A stretch of DNA of 64,000 bases from Collimonas sp. OK307 (lineage in GTDB: Bacteria; Pseudomonadota; Gammaproteobacteria; Burkholderiales; Burkholderiaceae_D), in contig NZ_FOQI01000004.1 of assembly GCF_900113705.1 (NCBI RefSeq), forward strand, positions 1 to 64,000, in the 5' to 3' direction. The position numbers and the translations under genes were made by a program. Under the pieces are notes generated by a model. That model searched no databases. It saw only the letters and a program-made list of their open reading frames with translations, and was not told where the DNA came from. This document shows, in pieces, positions 46,122 to 55,516 of this stretch (positions are counted from its first letter, which is position 1; each line of letters starts with the position of its first letter).

Positions 46122-47021
46122 TCAATTCTCCCAGTGTTGAGAAGCAAGACTCTGCATTCCATCCTGCTGGGTACAAATCTGTCTTACCTTATTGCGATTT
46201 TTCGCCACAATTAAATTGATCACTGCGGCCTCAAGTGCATTATTCTGTTCCGCAACACATTCCTTGATATAGCCGCCCACTTCGTCCCAGTCGCGTGACG
46301 TGCCGCATCCATTAGCATTCAACGCATGTTGAAGATCTTGCGCAATATGGTAATCTGCCATCCATTTCTCGCAAGAACGCTTTCGAATATACGACGGTAG
46401 CTTACTGCTTTGCAGGCGGCATTCTCCAATCACTCCATTCCATTTCCCCGATTTATCCAAAAATGGCTGCACAAAAGCCGGCACGACCGTGGTCAGCCAG
46501 GCTTTATCTTGCATTTGCGGGCGGTTGCCACAAGAGTATTTGGCGATACAACGCTGATTGGCAACAAAGCCATTGACTGGGTCATTTGGCGGCAGCGGGA
46601 GTTTATCCAGCTCTTCCACCATTGCATAACACTGATCCCCTGGCCTGATATAGAACAAACGCATCGAGCCTGACGCTTCGCAAAGCGGTGGTATTCCCAA
46701 ACCAATCTCGCCATACACTTTGAACGTGGTACGGCCTTCGTCTAGTCCGACCGGATTGTCATAGTCAAAAAATGGCATTGGATTGGGAAGAGCTCCTAGC
46801 TCACCAAAGAAAAAACCGTCATTTTTATCAATACCGACAAGATCCCAATTGGTTGACCAAACCGCTGGCGCACCAGCGGCTCGGATGATTACAGTACCTG
46901 TGCGCAATACGCTGTCCGCAGGCGGGGAAGTGAAATAAATGCTGCATGATTGGGCGCTGACATAGGAGCCCCACGTTATCAATGCGAATGCCACTAGCCA
47001 CGATGGAAAAATGTGGTTCAT
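46122..47021 (-). CDS. secreted cysteine-rich protein of unknown function
   Basis: 299 residues with a signal peptide (MNHIFPSWLVAFALITWGSYVSA, cleavage near AQSC). The mature protein has about ten cysteines (CSIYF, CEASG, CYAMV, CIAKYSC, CRLQS, CEKW, CGTSR, CVAEQ, CTQQ), suggesting disulfides. No enzyme signature is recognised. It is paired with the Ig-like secreted protein in an A/T-rich insert between hslU and gspC. Upstream (47022-47220) there is no gene. Confidence 0.65.
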   Translation of the reverse strand: MNHIFPSWLVAFALITWGSYVSAQSCSIYFTSPPADSVLRTGTVIIRAAGAPAVWSTNWDLVGIDKNDGFFFGELGALPNPMPFFDYDNPVGLDEGRTTFKVYGEIGLGIPPLCEASGSMRLFYIRPGDQCYAMVEELDKLPLPPNDPVNGFVANQRCIAKYSCGNRPQMQDKAWLTTVVPAFVQPFLDKSGKWNGVIGECRLQSSKLPSYIRKRSCEKWMADYHIAQDLQHALNANGCGTSRDWDEVGGYIKECVAEQNNALEAAVINLIVAKNRNKVRQICTQQDGMQSLASQHWEN

Positions 47022-47203
47022 GCTACTCCCCCCTTCTGACTTGGAGCAAACAGTCTAAAGCGGGGCTGGTCTTTATGATATCGGGATTTTCTTAATTTAA
47101 TAACCCGACTAAAGTCCTCTGCGACTGCAATAAATATGTAAGGCAGCCCTATTACCCACGTATTAACGAGATAATCGGCATGGGGAAATTTTATGTCGCA
47201 CTT

Positions 47204-47224
47204 GGGTACAGGTGCCCACCCTAC
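47204..47224. repeat. REP-like GTAGGGTGGGCAC motif at the gspC end
   Basis: On the minus strand GTAGGGTGGGCACC is followed by TGTACCC, a broken inverted repeat. Such GTAGGGTGGGCAC elements recur as small repeats in many betaproteobacterial genomes. Here it overlaps the gspC stop and may mark the boundary of the inserted pair of genes. Only one copy is visible in the window. Confidence 0.35.
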
Positions 47225-47772
47225 TTGTCCTGCACCGGCACCGCCGGCTGTTCCGGTGGTAGATCTTGATTAGGAGCGGCGGCCGGTGCCCGGCCCGACG
47301 CCGGTATCGGCGCGGGACTGACCATTCCCGACTTGGAACGCACATCTTCCGGCAGCATCACGCGCTTCAACACTCCCCCCTCAGACAACAAGACATAAGT
47401 GGCATGCACTTCCTTGATGCTGGTGCCCGGCAATAATTCCTTACCTTGTCGCACCGCCTGCGCCGGCTTGCCGTCGGCGCTCAGAATCGCCACACTGTCT
47501 TCATCCTTTTTAGCAGCCACCACACCCAACAGCTGGTAATTGCTGGCAACGGTAACCGTGCCGCGGCCGCCGAACAAACCTGCCGCCAGTGAGACGTCGA
47601 CCTGCGCCTGCTCTGCTTGCGGCGGCGCTGTCACCGCGCGCAGTGGCGGTTTGATCAGCTGCATCACCCAGTATGCCGTGCAGGCACACAGCAGCATGAA
47701 CAGCAGCAGGCTGAGAAATTCCGGCAGGCGCTTGCTTGGCCGCCCCAGTTTTTTTGTTAATGGTAGATTCAC
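47221..47772 (-). CDS. gspC: type II secretion protein GspC, short form
   Basis: 183 residues. One N-terminal transmembrane helix (about 20-42, LPEFLSLLLFMLLCACTAYW), then a homology-region domain (LFGGRGTVTVASNYQLLGVV, AVRQGKELLPGTSIKEVHATYVLL) that contacts the secretin, and a Pro-rich end. There is no PDZ domain, so it is much shorter than classical GspC. I choose the GTG at 47772, with AGGGA 8 bases upstream; ATG at 47817 would overlap gspF. It is the last gene of the operon. Confidence 0.75.
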   Translation of the reverse strand: MNLPLTKKLGRPSKRLPEFLSLLLFMLLCACTAYWVMQLIKPPLRAVTAPPQAEQAQVDVSLAAGLFGGRGTVTVASNYQLLGVVAAKKDEDSVAILSADGKPAQAVRQGKELLPGTSIKEVHATYVLLSEGGVLKRVMLPEDVRSKSGMVSPAPIPASGRAPAAAPNQDLPPEQPAVPVQDK

Positions 47773-47791
47773 GTTTTTCCCTGATTTTGTC

Positions 47792-49012
47792 CTAGCGCAC
47801 CAACTGGTTGATTTCAATAATAGGCATCAGCACTGCCAGCACAATCAACAACACCACCACCCCCATCGCCAGAATCAAGGCCGGTTCCAGCAAGCCCGCA
47901 ATGGTCATCGCACGCCGTTCCAGATCCTGCTCCTGGGCACTGGCCGCGCGCTCCAGCATGGCGGGCAATTCACCGGTCACTTCACCGGCCCGTATCATGT
48001 GAATCAGCATCGGCGGAAAATGCTTGTGGGCCGCCAGTGCGCGCGCCAGGCCGACACCCTCGCGCACACTGGTGGCGGCAGTATCGACCTGCTGCCGCAT
48101 GGCGACGTTGGACAAGGTATCGCGGCTGGTTTGCAGCGCTTTCAAAATCGGTACGCCAGAGCCGGTGGTAATCGCCAGCGTGCTGGCGAAGCGCGCGGTA
48201 TTCAAGCTGCGTTCGAATTTGCCATACAGCGGCGCACTCAACAGCCAGGTATGCCAGCGCATCTTGGTGGCGGGATTTTTGAGCGCCGTGCGCCATGCGT
48301 AGAACAGTGCAATCACCGCAATCAGGACGATCCAGCCATAGTTGCGGACAAAATCGGAAGTGGCCAGCATCATTACCGTCAGCATCGGCAATTTCTGCTT
48401 GGTGTTGGCGAACACGGAAACGATCTGCGGCACCACGTACGTCAGCAGAAAGATGACGATCACAAACGCCACCACAGTCACGATCGCCGGATAGGTGAAT
48501 GCCAGTTTAACCTTCTGCACCAGCGAGTTGCGCCGTTCGATGTAGTCGGCAAGTCGGGACAACACGCGCGACAACTGGCCGATCTGCTCACCCGACGCAA
48601 CCAGCGCCCGATAAATTTCGGCAAAATCGCGCGGATGCCCGGCCAGCGCGCTGGATAGCGAGGCGCCGCCCATCACATCGGATCGGATCGATGCGATCAG
48701 GTCGCGCTGGTAACTACGCTCGGATTGTTCCAGCAGCGCCGTCAACGCTTGCTCCAGCGGCAGGCTGGCTTCCAGCAAGCTGGCTAGCTGGCGCGTAAAC
48801 AAGGCGATTTCTACCGTCGACAGATGTTCGCCAAAACCGCGCCGTTTCAAGTTGCCGGCAGCATCCACCTGCTGCGCAATCGCTTCTACCGTCAGCGGCA
48901 GCAAACCTTGGGCGCGCAGGTCGGCGCGCGCCATCTTGGCGCTGTCCGCATTCACCACACCTTTGGTGGTGCTGCCGGCGGTATCTACCGCTTCGTAACG
49001 AAATGCTGGCAC
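47792..49012 (-). CDS. gspF: type II secretion inner-membrane protein GspF
   Basis: 406 residues. Two repeated GspF cytoplasmic domains with three transmembrane helices; LASLLEASLPLEQALTALLEQ and LAITTGSGVPILKALQTSRD are the repeat signatures. It anchors the pseudopilus assembly platform. It follows gspE with a 46-bp gap. Confidence 0.94.
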   Translation of the reverse strand: MPAFRYEAVDTAGSTTKGVVNADSAKMARADLRAQGLLPLTVEAIAQQVDAAGNLKRRGFGEHLSTVEIALFTRQLASLLEASLPLEQALTALLEQSERSYQRDLIASIRSDVMGGASLSSALAGHPRDFAEIYRALVASGEQIGQLSRVLSRLADYIERRNSLVQKVKLAFTYPAIVTVVAFVIVIFLLTYVVPQIVSVFANTKQKLPMLTVMMLATSDFVRNYGWIVLIAVIALFYAWRTALKNPATKMRWHTWLLSAPLYGKFERSLNTARFASTLAITTGSGVPILKALQTSRDTLSNVAMRQQVDTAATSVREGVGLARALAAHKHFPPMLIHMIRAGEVTGELPAMLERAASAQEQDLERRAMTIAGLLEPALILAMGVVVLLIVLAVLMPIIEINQLVR

Positions 49013-49058
49013 GCTGCTCCTCTACTCTTCGCTTATTCCTCAATTACCCTTTAGTTAC

Positions 49059-50510
49059 TTACTCTTTCGTGACGCGTAACAATTCGGCCTGGGTAGTAAT
49101 GCCCTCGGCCAGCCAGCGCTCGCCATCCTGGCGCATGGTCTGCATGCCATTGCGCTGCGCCACTTGCTGTATCTCCGCTTCCGAAGCCCGGTTGTGGATC
49201 TGCGCGGTAATTTCATCGGTCGTCAGCAACAACTCATAGACGCCGACCCGGCCGTGATAACCGGTATGGCCGCATTGCTCGCAACCGACCGCATGCCACA
49301 GCTGGCCATCGTGACGGCGGCAATGGGTGCACAGTTTCCGGACCAGGCGTTGCGCCACCACGCCCAGCAGGGACGACGACAACAGGAACGGTTCGATGCC
49401 CATGTCCAGCAAACGGGTCACCGCGGCGGCAGAATCGTTGGTATGCAAGGTCGCCAGCACCAGATGGCCGGTGAGCGACGCCTGCACTGCAATCTGGGCA
49501 GTTTCCAGATCGCGGATTTCACCGATCATGATGACATCCGGATCTTGCCGCAAGATCGCCCGCAAGGCTTTGGCAAATGTCATGTCGATACGCGCATTGA
49601 CCTGGGTCTGGCCGACCCCGGCGAGTTCGTACTCGATCGGATCTTCCACCGTCAGGATATTGGTGCTGCTGGTATTCAAGCGCGAGAGCGCTGCGTACAA
49701 CGTGGTGGTCTTGCCGGAACCGGTCGGCCCGGTGACCAGCACGATGCCATGCGGCTGTGCAATCAGGCGATCGAACTGCGGCAACACTGCTGGACTCATG
49801 CCGAGATGCTGCAGATCGAGCCGGCCGGCTTCCTTGTCCAGCAGGCGCAGCACCGCACGCTCGCCATGGCCGGTAGGTAAAGTCGAGACCCGCACATCGA
49901 CCGGCTTGCCGCCGACGCGCAAAGTGATGCGGCCATCTTGCGGCAGGCGTTTTTCGGCGATATCCAGTTGCGCCATGATCTTGATACGGGAAATCAGCGA
50001 GGCATGGACAGCTTTCTTGGGCCGCACCACATCGCGCAAACTGCCGTCGATGCGGAAGCGCACCACTGAAATCTGCTCGAACGGTTCGATATGGATGTCT
50101 GAGGCGCCCTCGCGCAAAGCCTGGGTCAGCAATACGTTGATCATGCGGATCACCGGCGCATCATCGGACGACTCCAGCAAATCCTCGATCGCCGGCATGT
50201 CTTGCATCAGCTTGGCGAGGTCGAGGTCGGATTCAAATTCATCCACCACTTGCGCGGCGTCGCCGCCGGCGCCGGCATAGGCTTTGGCAATCGCCTCTTC
50301 CAGTTCGTCGCGCGACAGTTTGCGGAATTTGACACGGCCAAAGCGGCGGCTGACTTCGGCAATGGCGCTAGGCTGGGTGGCTTCTGAGATCCACAACTCC
50401 ACCGCATTGTCAGCGCCATTCGCATCCTCGGTACGCTGTGCCAGCAACGAAAAATCGCGGGCAAAGGCGTATGGCAGCAGACGCGTGTCGGTCATTCTGG
50501 GGTCGTTCAT
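49059..50510 (-). CDS. gspE: type II secretion ATPase GspE
   Basis: 483 residues. Walker A GPTGSGKTTTLYAAL, Asp box and Walker B GEIRDLETA, His box TLHTNDSAAAVTRL, and a C-terminal tetracysteine zinc site (CTHC ... CEQC). It drives pseudopilus assembly from the cytoplasm. Start overlaps the gspD stop by 4 bases (ATGA). Confidence 0.96.
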   Translation of the reverse strand: MNDPRMTDTRLLPYAFARDFSLLAQRTEDANGADNAVELWISEATQPSAIAEVSRRFGRVKFRKLSRDELEEAIAKAYAGAGGDAAQVVDEFESDLDLAKLMQDMPAIEDLLESSDDAPVIRMINVLLTQALREGASDIHIEPFEQISVVRFRIDGSLRDVVRPKKAVHASLISRIKIMAQLDIAEKRLPQDGRITLRVGGKPVDVRVSTLPTGHGERAVLRLLDKEAGRLDLQHLGMSPAVLPQFDRLIAQPHGIVLVTGPTGSGKTTTLYAALSRLNTSSTNILTVEDPIEYELAGVGQTQVNARIDMTFAKALRAILRQDPDVIMIGEIRDLETAQIAVQASLTGHLVLATLHTNDSAAAVTRLLDMGIEPFLLSSSLLGVVAQRLVRKLCTHCRRHDGQLWHAVGCEQCGHTGYHGRVGVYELLLTTDEITAQIHNRASEAEIQQVAQRNGMQTMRQDGERWLAEGITTQAELLRVTKE

Positions 50511-52822
50511 GGCGCTCTGTCATTCACAAAGCCTGGCGCCGGTGCTGTCACCGGTTTCGGCATTGGCAACTGGAATTGCTCAGACGCTGGCTGATGCTGT
50601 GTGCCTGCGCCATCTGTCCCGTCCTGCTGCTTGCGCAGATCGATGAACGGGCCGCCATCTTCAAGCTTGGATGTCACCGATGAGCCGAAATTTGTCAGAA
50701 TGCTGCTGCCAGGCTGCACTTTAATCTGTTGCTTGCGCATGTAGTCATAGCGATCTACGGCTAACAGATTGCTGGTCTCTTTGTCGCGCACAATAACCGG
50801 GCGCAAAAATATCATCAAATTGGTTTTTTCGCGGGAGCCAGACTGATATTTAAAGAGGTTACCGATAAATGGTAAATCGCCCAGCAGCGGCACTTTTTGC
50901 ACGCCGTTCTGGTTGTTATCGCCAATCAGGCCACCCAAGGCGATGATCTCGCCGTCGTCAATCACAACATTGGTATCCAGGGAACGTTTGGTAGTGGTCG
51001 GTCCGTTGGCAGCATTGGCCGTGTTGGCAATCACCGCCGACACCTCTTGCGAAATTTCAAGACGCACCGTGCCGCCTTCAGAAATATGCGGCTTTATCTT
51101 CAATGCGGTACCAACGTCCTTGCGATCGATGGTGGTGAACGGGCTGCTCGTGCCGGCGCCGGTGGTCAGGGTCGAACCGGTTACAAATGGCACGTTTTGA
51201 CCTACGATGATCTTGGCCTCTTCATTATCCAGCGTCAGCAGATTCGGCATCGACAATACATTGCTGCCGGTAGTGGAATTCAAGGCGCTGGCTAAAGCAC
51301 CCAAACCGATTTTGCCGGCAATCTGGCGGAATATGCCGAGCTGCAAACCGCTACCGACCGTCGGTACCGTAGCGCTGGTACCGGTATTGACAGCCTGGCC
51401 GATTGCCGTGTTGAACAGATTGTTACCAACGATCCCGGTGTTGGTGCCCGTAAATCCGGTACCGCCACCGACCCGGTAATTGCTGTTCTTATCTCCGCTC
51501 AACGCCAGCCACTGCACCCCGATCTCACTGGCAGCACTATCCGTGACTTCGACGATCAAGGCTTCCACATACACCTGTGCGCGACGGGTATCGAGCTGGT
51601 CGATGACACCGCGGATGTTGCGATAAACCGGTTCGCTGGCGGTAATGATCAGGGTATTGGTGGAGTCGTCTGCCTGGATAAAGCCGGCGGCGCCGCTACC
51701 GCTGCCGCCGGACGATTGCGATGACGCATCGGAAGACGACGATGGCGTTGGCGACGACGGCGACGTCGAATTGTTCGAACTCAGTACCCCGCCAGTGGCC
51801 GAACCTTGCAGCATGCTGCCGGAACCGCCACTGGAATTCTTGCTGGATTGGCTGCTGGTTGAGGCCGAAGCATCCTGCGAAACAATCGCGCGCAAGGTTT
51901 TGGCCAGCTTGCCGGCATCGGCGTTTTTCAGATAAACCACATGCACGTTGCCGGCGTTGGCGGTCGGCTGGTCGAGCTTGGCGATCAGTGACTTGGCCAG
52001 GTTTGCACGGCCCACGGACGGCGCCCGGACGATCACCGAATTGGTCCTGGAGTCGGCCATGATCATGGTGCGGGCACTGTCGCCGGCGCCAGGTGCGGCA
52101 GAACCGGAATCCAGCAATTTGCTGGCCATCACGGCGATATCGCTGGCCACCGCGTAACGCACCGGGATCACATCCAGATCGCTGACCGCCGGCACATCAA
52201 GGGCCGCGATCATTTTCCCCAGGCGCTGCAGGTTTTCGGCGTAATCGGTTACCACCAGCGTGTTATTGCCCGGGTTGGCATTGATGGTGTTGTTCGGTGA
52301 AATCAGCGGCCGCAGCACTGGCAGGATATTGGTCGCCGATTCATAGTTCAACGAAAAGATCTGGGTTGCAATCTGATCTCCCCTGACATTCGCCGGCCGG
52401 GTCGGCGCCACTTGCAATTTGGCGTCTGCTTCCGGCACTACTTTGACAAAACCGTCGCCGCGCACCACTGCGTAACCTTGCAGCCGCAACGTCGAAGCCA
52501 GCAAATCGAAAGCCTGGGATTTAGTCAACGGCTTTTCCGATACCAGGTTGATGGTACCCTTGACGCGCGGATCGACGATGAAAGTGGTATTGGTGTACTG
52601 GCCGACGGCCTTGATCACGGATTCGATATCGGCGCCGACGAAATTCATCACGGCCTGGCCGTTCACGCCGCCAGCGGCATTGTTGCCGCTTCCGGGTGTC
52701 GGTTGCATCGGCTGCACCGGCTGCGCATGGACCGCGGTAGCGCAGGTCAGCAGGGCGACGGCCGCAGCATTGCGCCAGTTGCTTGTGCTTGAAAGTAGTG
52801 TGAAATACATTTTATCTTTCAT
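50507..52822 (-). CDS. gspD: type II secretion outer-membrane secretin GspD
   Basis: 771 residues. Signal peptide, N0-N3 domains (FVGADIESVIKAVGQYT, NPGNNTLVVTDYAENL), then the secretin pore domain with NVPFVTGSTLTTGAG and VPLLGDLPFIGNLFKY. A Ser/Gly/Thr-rich linker of ~70 residues lies inside the N3 region (about 320-390). It forms the outer-membrane channel. No GspS pilotin gene is near. A potential C-terminal S-domain is not recognised. Confidence 0.95.
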   Translation of the reverse strand: MKDKMYFTLLSSTSNWRNAAAVALLTCATAVHAQPVQPMQPTPGSGNNAAGGVNGQAVMNFVGADIESVIKAVGQYTNTTFIVDPRVKGTINLVSEKPLTKSQAFDLLASTLRLQGYAVVRGDGFVKVVPEADAKLQVAPTRPANVRGDQIATQIFSLNYESATNILPVLRPLISPNNTINANPGNNTLVVTDYAENLQRLGKMIAALDVPAVSDLDVIPVRYAVASDIAVMASKLLDSGSAAPGAGDSARTMIMADSRTNSVIVRAPSVGRANLAKSLIAKLDQPTANAGNVHVVYLKNADAGKLAKTLRAIVSQDASASTSSQSSKNSSGGSGSMLQGSATGGVLSSNNSTSPSSPTPSSSSDASSQSSGGSGSGAAGFIQADDSTNTLIITASEPVYRNIRGVIDQLDTRRAQVYVEALIVEVTDSAASEIGVQWLALSGDKNSNYRVGGGTGFTGTNTGIVGNNLFNTAIGQAVNTGTSATVPTVGSGLQLGIFRQIAGKIGLGALASALNSTTGSNVLSMPNLLTLDNEEAKIIVGQNVPFVTGSTLTTGAGTSSPFTTIDRKDVGTALKIKPHISEGGTVRLEISQEVSAVIANTANAANGPTTTKRSLDTNVVIDDGEIIALGGLIGDNNQNGVQKVPLLGDLPFIGNLFKYQSGSREKTNLMIFLRPVIVRDKETSNLLAVDRYDYMRKQQIKVQPGSSILTNFGSSVTSKLEDGGPFIDLRKQQDGTDGAGTQHQPASEQFQLPMPKPVTAPAPGFVNDRAP

Positions 52823-53607
52823 GATTTGAACTCTAGTCCGATAACGTTTCTGCCATTCACTTGACGCCGTTGTCCGAGTAAACTCAGTAAAGTCGCCAAC
52901 TTTTCCTCTTGTCCTGCCGCCGCTTCCGCGGTACCCGAAAACTGCAAGTGACCGTCTTGCAATTTGCCGCTACCGTTCAGCAGCATCGCCCCGTCGAGCG
53001 TCGCCAGCGTCAGGTTCGCCTGGCGGCCCTGCCAGTCAAACCGCATGCGATAACTGCCGAGCGGCTTGACCGGCGACAAGCGCGATGCCATCGCCAGCAT
53101 GTCGAGCGTCATGACACCGTTTAAATCGACGCCGCCGCTGCTGGCGCGCGCCAACGTCAATTGCTGCCAGCCCAGCTTCATCCGCCCCGCCGGCTGCAAG
53201 GTATTCAAAGGCGCACCCAGTGCCGCCAAACGCTCAGCCGGCAAAGCCAGGCTGGACGGACTGATGGTCCATGTACTCCAGCTGCCGCGAATGCTGACTG
53301 CGCTCGACAGCACTTCCGCATTCTCCAATGTCACCTCGACCCGCCCCAGTAAAACCAATGGCGACAAGCGCCAGGCAAACCGCCCCGGCAATAAAGCCGT
53401 CACCGCGTCTTTGCCGCTTGGCGCGGCCCCGACAAAAGCCGAACCTCGCCACAACGAGCCTTGCGCATCACCCAGCGTGAGCCTGCCGCCGGTGCGACTT
53501 TCCACCAGCGGCGCCAGCCACGCAGCAGGCAGAAAAGCCGATATCGTGATCAGCACACTCAAGAGCGCGGCCGCCGCCCACATCAATACTCTGCTCAAAC
53601 CGTGCAT
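52819..53607 (-). CDS. gspN: type II secretion protein GspN
   Basis: 262 residues. N-terminal transmembrane segment, then SRTGGRLTLGDAQGSLWRG and a beta-rich periplasmic domain as in GspN. Role in the machine is auxiliary and not essential in all systems. It overlaps gspD by 4 bases. The start at 53607 is an ATG preceded by GGGAAA; a TTG lies one codon earlier. Confidence 0.85.
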   Translation of the reverse strand: MHGLSRVLMWAAAALLSVLITISAFLPAAWLAPLVESRTGGRLTLGDAQGSLWRGSAFVGAAPSGKDAVTALLPGRFAWRLSPLVLLGRVEVTLENAEVLSSAVSIRGSWSTWTISPSSLALPAERLAALGAPLNTLQPAGRMKLGWQQLTLARASSGGVDLNGVMTLDMLAMASRLSPVKPLGSYRMRFDWQGRQANLTLATLDGAMLLNGSGKLQDGHLQFSGTAEAAAGQEEKLATLLSLLGQRRQVNGRNVIGLEFKS

Positions 53608-53667
53608 CAAATTTCCCGCAGTTGCAATTGCTTCGCGGAGCCATTGGCGAGGCCTTTGGCGAGGCCA

Positions 53668-54216
53668 TTACTCATGCTTTTGCTGCCACAAGGTGACCGT
53701 GGCATTGACAATACCCGGCTGCGCATTGGTTCCGCCCGGTGCAGTGACATTGGCGTCGGCTACTTGCCAATGTGCGGTTTTTTGCGCTTCGTCGAGCCAG
53801 TCCAGCAAGCCGGCAAACGCCACCGCCGATAACTGGACTTTCGCCATGTCGCCACTGAGCACCACGCTTTGTGGATTCAACCCCTTGCTTTTCAATGCCG
53901 TCTCAACCGCCTCTTTGGTGAGTGGCGACGCTGGCCGCTCTGCCTGCTGGCCAGACAATGAGATTGCCTTGGCGGTCAGGGCTTGCAATTCGGCGGCTTG
54001 CTGGCGTAACGCCGGCAAGTCTTTTTGCAAGCGGGCGCGCCCGCTCAGCGCCGGATCCAGCAAGAGCAGATAAATCACGGCGATCAGAATCAATGCTCCA
54101 GCTGCAGCCAGCAAGCGTTGTTCGCGCTGATTCCTTTGCGCCCAATAGAGACTGAGCGGCGTGCTGATTTTTTGCCAGGTTTGCTGTATCGGATTATTTG
54201 TCGACGTTACTTGCAT
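53668..54216 (-). CDS. gspM: type II secretion protein GspM
   Basis: 182 residues. A cytoplasmic N-terminus, one transmembrane helix (LLAAAGALILIAVIYLLLLDP) and a periplasmic ferredoxin-like domain. GspM pairs with GspL in the assembly platform. Its ATG overlaps the gspL stop by one base (TAATG). A 60-bp gap to gspN holds a duplicated GGCGAGGCC. Confidence 0.88.
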   Translation of the reverse strand: MQVTSTNNPIQQTWQKISTPLSLYWAQRNQREQRLLAAAGALILIAVIYLLLLDPALSGRARLQKDLPALRQQAAELQALTAKAISLSGQQAERPASPLTKEAVETALKSKGLNPQSVVLSGDMAKVQLSAVAFAGLLDWLDEAQKTAHWQVADANVTAPGGTNAQPGIVNATVTLWQQKHE

Positions 54217-55502
54217 TACTTACGACCTCCGATTTGCCACACGCCGGTAGCCGGCTTGCTCAGCGTTAGTTGGCTGCTCTCCAGCGCGCTCTTGACTTGT
54301 GCTTCCGCCGCGTCGGCATCAGCGGCGTTTTTCAAACGCACCAACAAATGGTGGTCGCGATATTCGAGGCTGCTGATCGCGGTACTGTCCGCACTCTGCG
54401 GCGATCCGGCCCACGCGGCGCCGAAGACAGCGGACAGTGCCAGGAAATCATCCGCCGCGAGCTGGCCGCCATCACGCTGTGCAGCAGCGATCTTTTGTTT
54501 GGCCTGCGCGATCGGATCGACGATCACGGTTTCTTTCGGGAAGGCTGCACGATAACTCTGCATCATGCCGGCACGCAGGCTGGCGGCTTCGTGCCGCATG
54601 CGCAACCAGTCGTAATTCAGGCTAACGATATTCACCAATAACAAAGCTGCCGCCAACCCCAGCGGCCAGCGCCAGCGGCGCCAGCTGAACTCGGTGCCGG
54701 CCGCGCTTGCCGTCAGGCCACTCATCAAATCCATGCCACTACGGGGCAGTTCCTCTGCGCCCGTAATCCAGTGCGACCAGTCGTCGGCCAGCACCGTTGT
54801 TTTTCCTTGCCCTTGTTCGAGGTCCTGAAATAGCGCCAGGCTGGATTGCGGCACATACAAGATGATTGACTGCTGCGGCAAGATGGCCGCGATGCCGTCC
54901 AGTACCTCCTGCGCCACCGACTGTCCCGAAGCGGGCGATAAAGACCAGCCTATGCCCTGCTCTGCGGAGATACGCACTGCGACATCGATATCACCGCCGT
55001 GATCGGTAATGGCGGCGACTGCCGTTTCCGGTTCGCGCAAGGGTAGGCACAGCTGGGCCGGCCACGCCTGCAGATTGCGGGCGCCCAGCGCCAGCAGGGT
55101 TTTGACCAACAACTCCAGCCAGTCTCTTTGCACCACGGCGATCAGGCGTAGCTTATTTGCAGTCTCTGCAGCACCACTGCGCTTGCGGCCGACGACGATC
55201 ACGCAGTCGAAAGGATCGACCAGCAGTTGTTCTTCCACCAGATTCGGCAACGCCATTTTCAGCTTGGCGTCGGATAGCGGCGGAACCTGTAATTGCAACA
55301 GGTTGACGTCGGCAGCGGCCAGTATCAACACCACGCGAGCGGCGGCGGCGATGGTTTCGGCCAAACCGGATAGCTGCTCAACTCCCTGGCGTTCAATGCG
55401 GCCGCTATCGGCTACCAGCGCGAAGCGGCAATCGGGCATGGCGACCGTCGCCGCGCTGTCGAGCGTGGCCCGGGCGGGTAAGCGGATAAATAAGGTACTC
55501 AA
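54216..55502 (-). CDS. gspL: type II secretion protein GspL
   Basis: 428 residues. The cytoplasmic N-terminal domain (LPNLVEEQLLVDPFDCVIVVG) is the actin-like part that binds GspE; a transmembrane helix (WRWPLGLAAALLLVNIVSL) near 275-295 precedes a periplasmic domain. It couples the ATPase to the membrane platform. gspK lies 14 bp upstream. Confidence 0.9.
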   Translation of the reverse strand: MSTLFIRLPARATLDSAATVAMPDCRFALVADSGRIERQGVEQLSGLAETIAAAARVVLILAAADVNLLQLQVPPLSDAKLKMALPNLVEEQLLVDPFDCVIVVGRKRSGAAETANKLRLIAVVQRDWLELLVKTLLALGARNLQAWPAQLCLPLREPETAVAAITDHGGDIDVAVRISAEQGIGWSLSPASGQSVAQEVLDGIAAILPQQSIILYVPQSSLALFQDLEQGQGKTTVLADDWSHWITGAEELPRSGMDLMSGLTASAAGTEFSWRRWRWPLGLAAALLLVNIVSLNYDWLRMRHEAASLRAGMMQSYRAAFPKETVIVDPIAQAKQKIAAAQRDGGQLAADDFLALSAVFGAAWAGSPQSADSTAISSLEYRDHHLLVRLKNAADADAAEAQVKSALESSQLTLSKPATGVWQIGGRK

Positions 55503-55516
55503 AACGCTTCTTCCAT

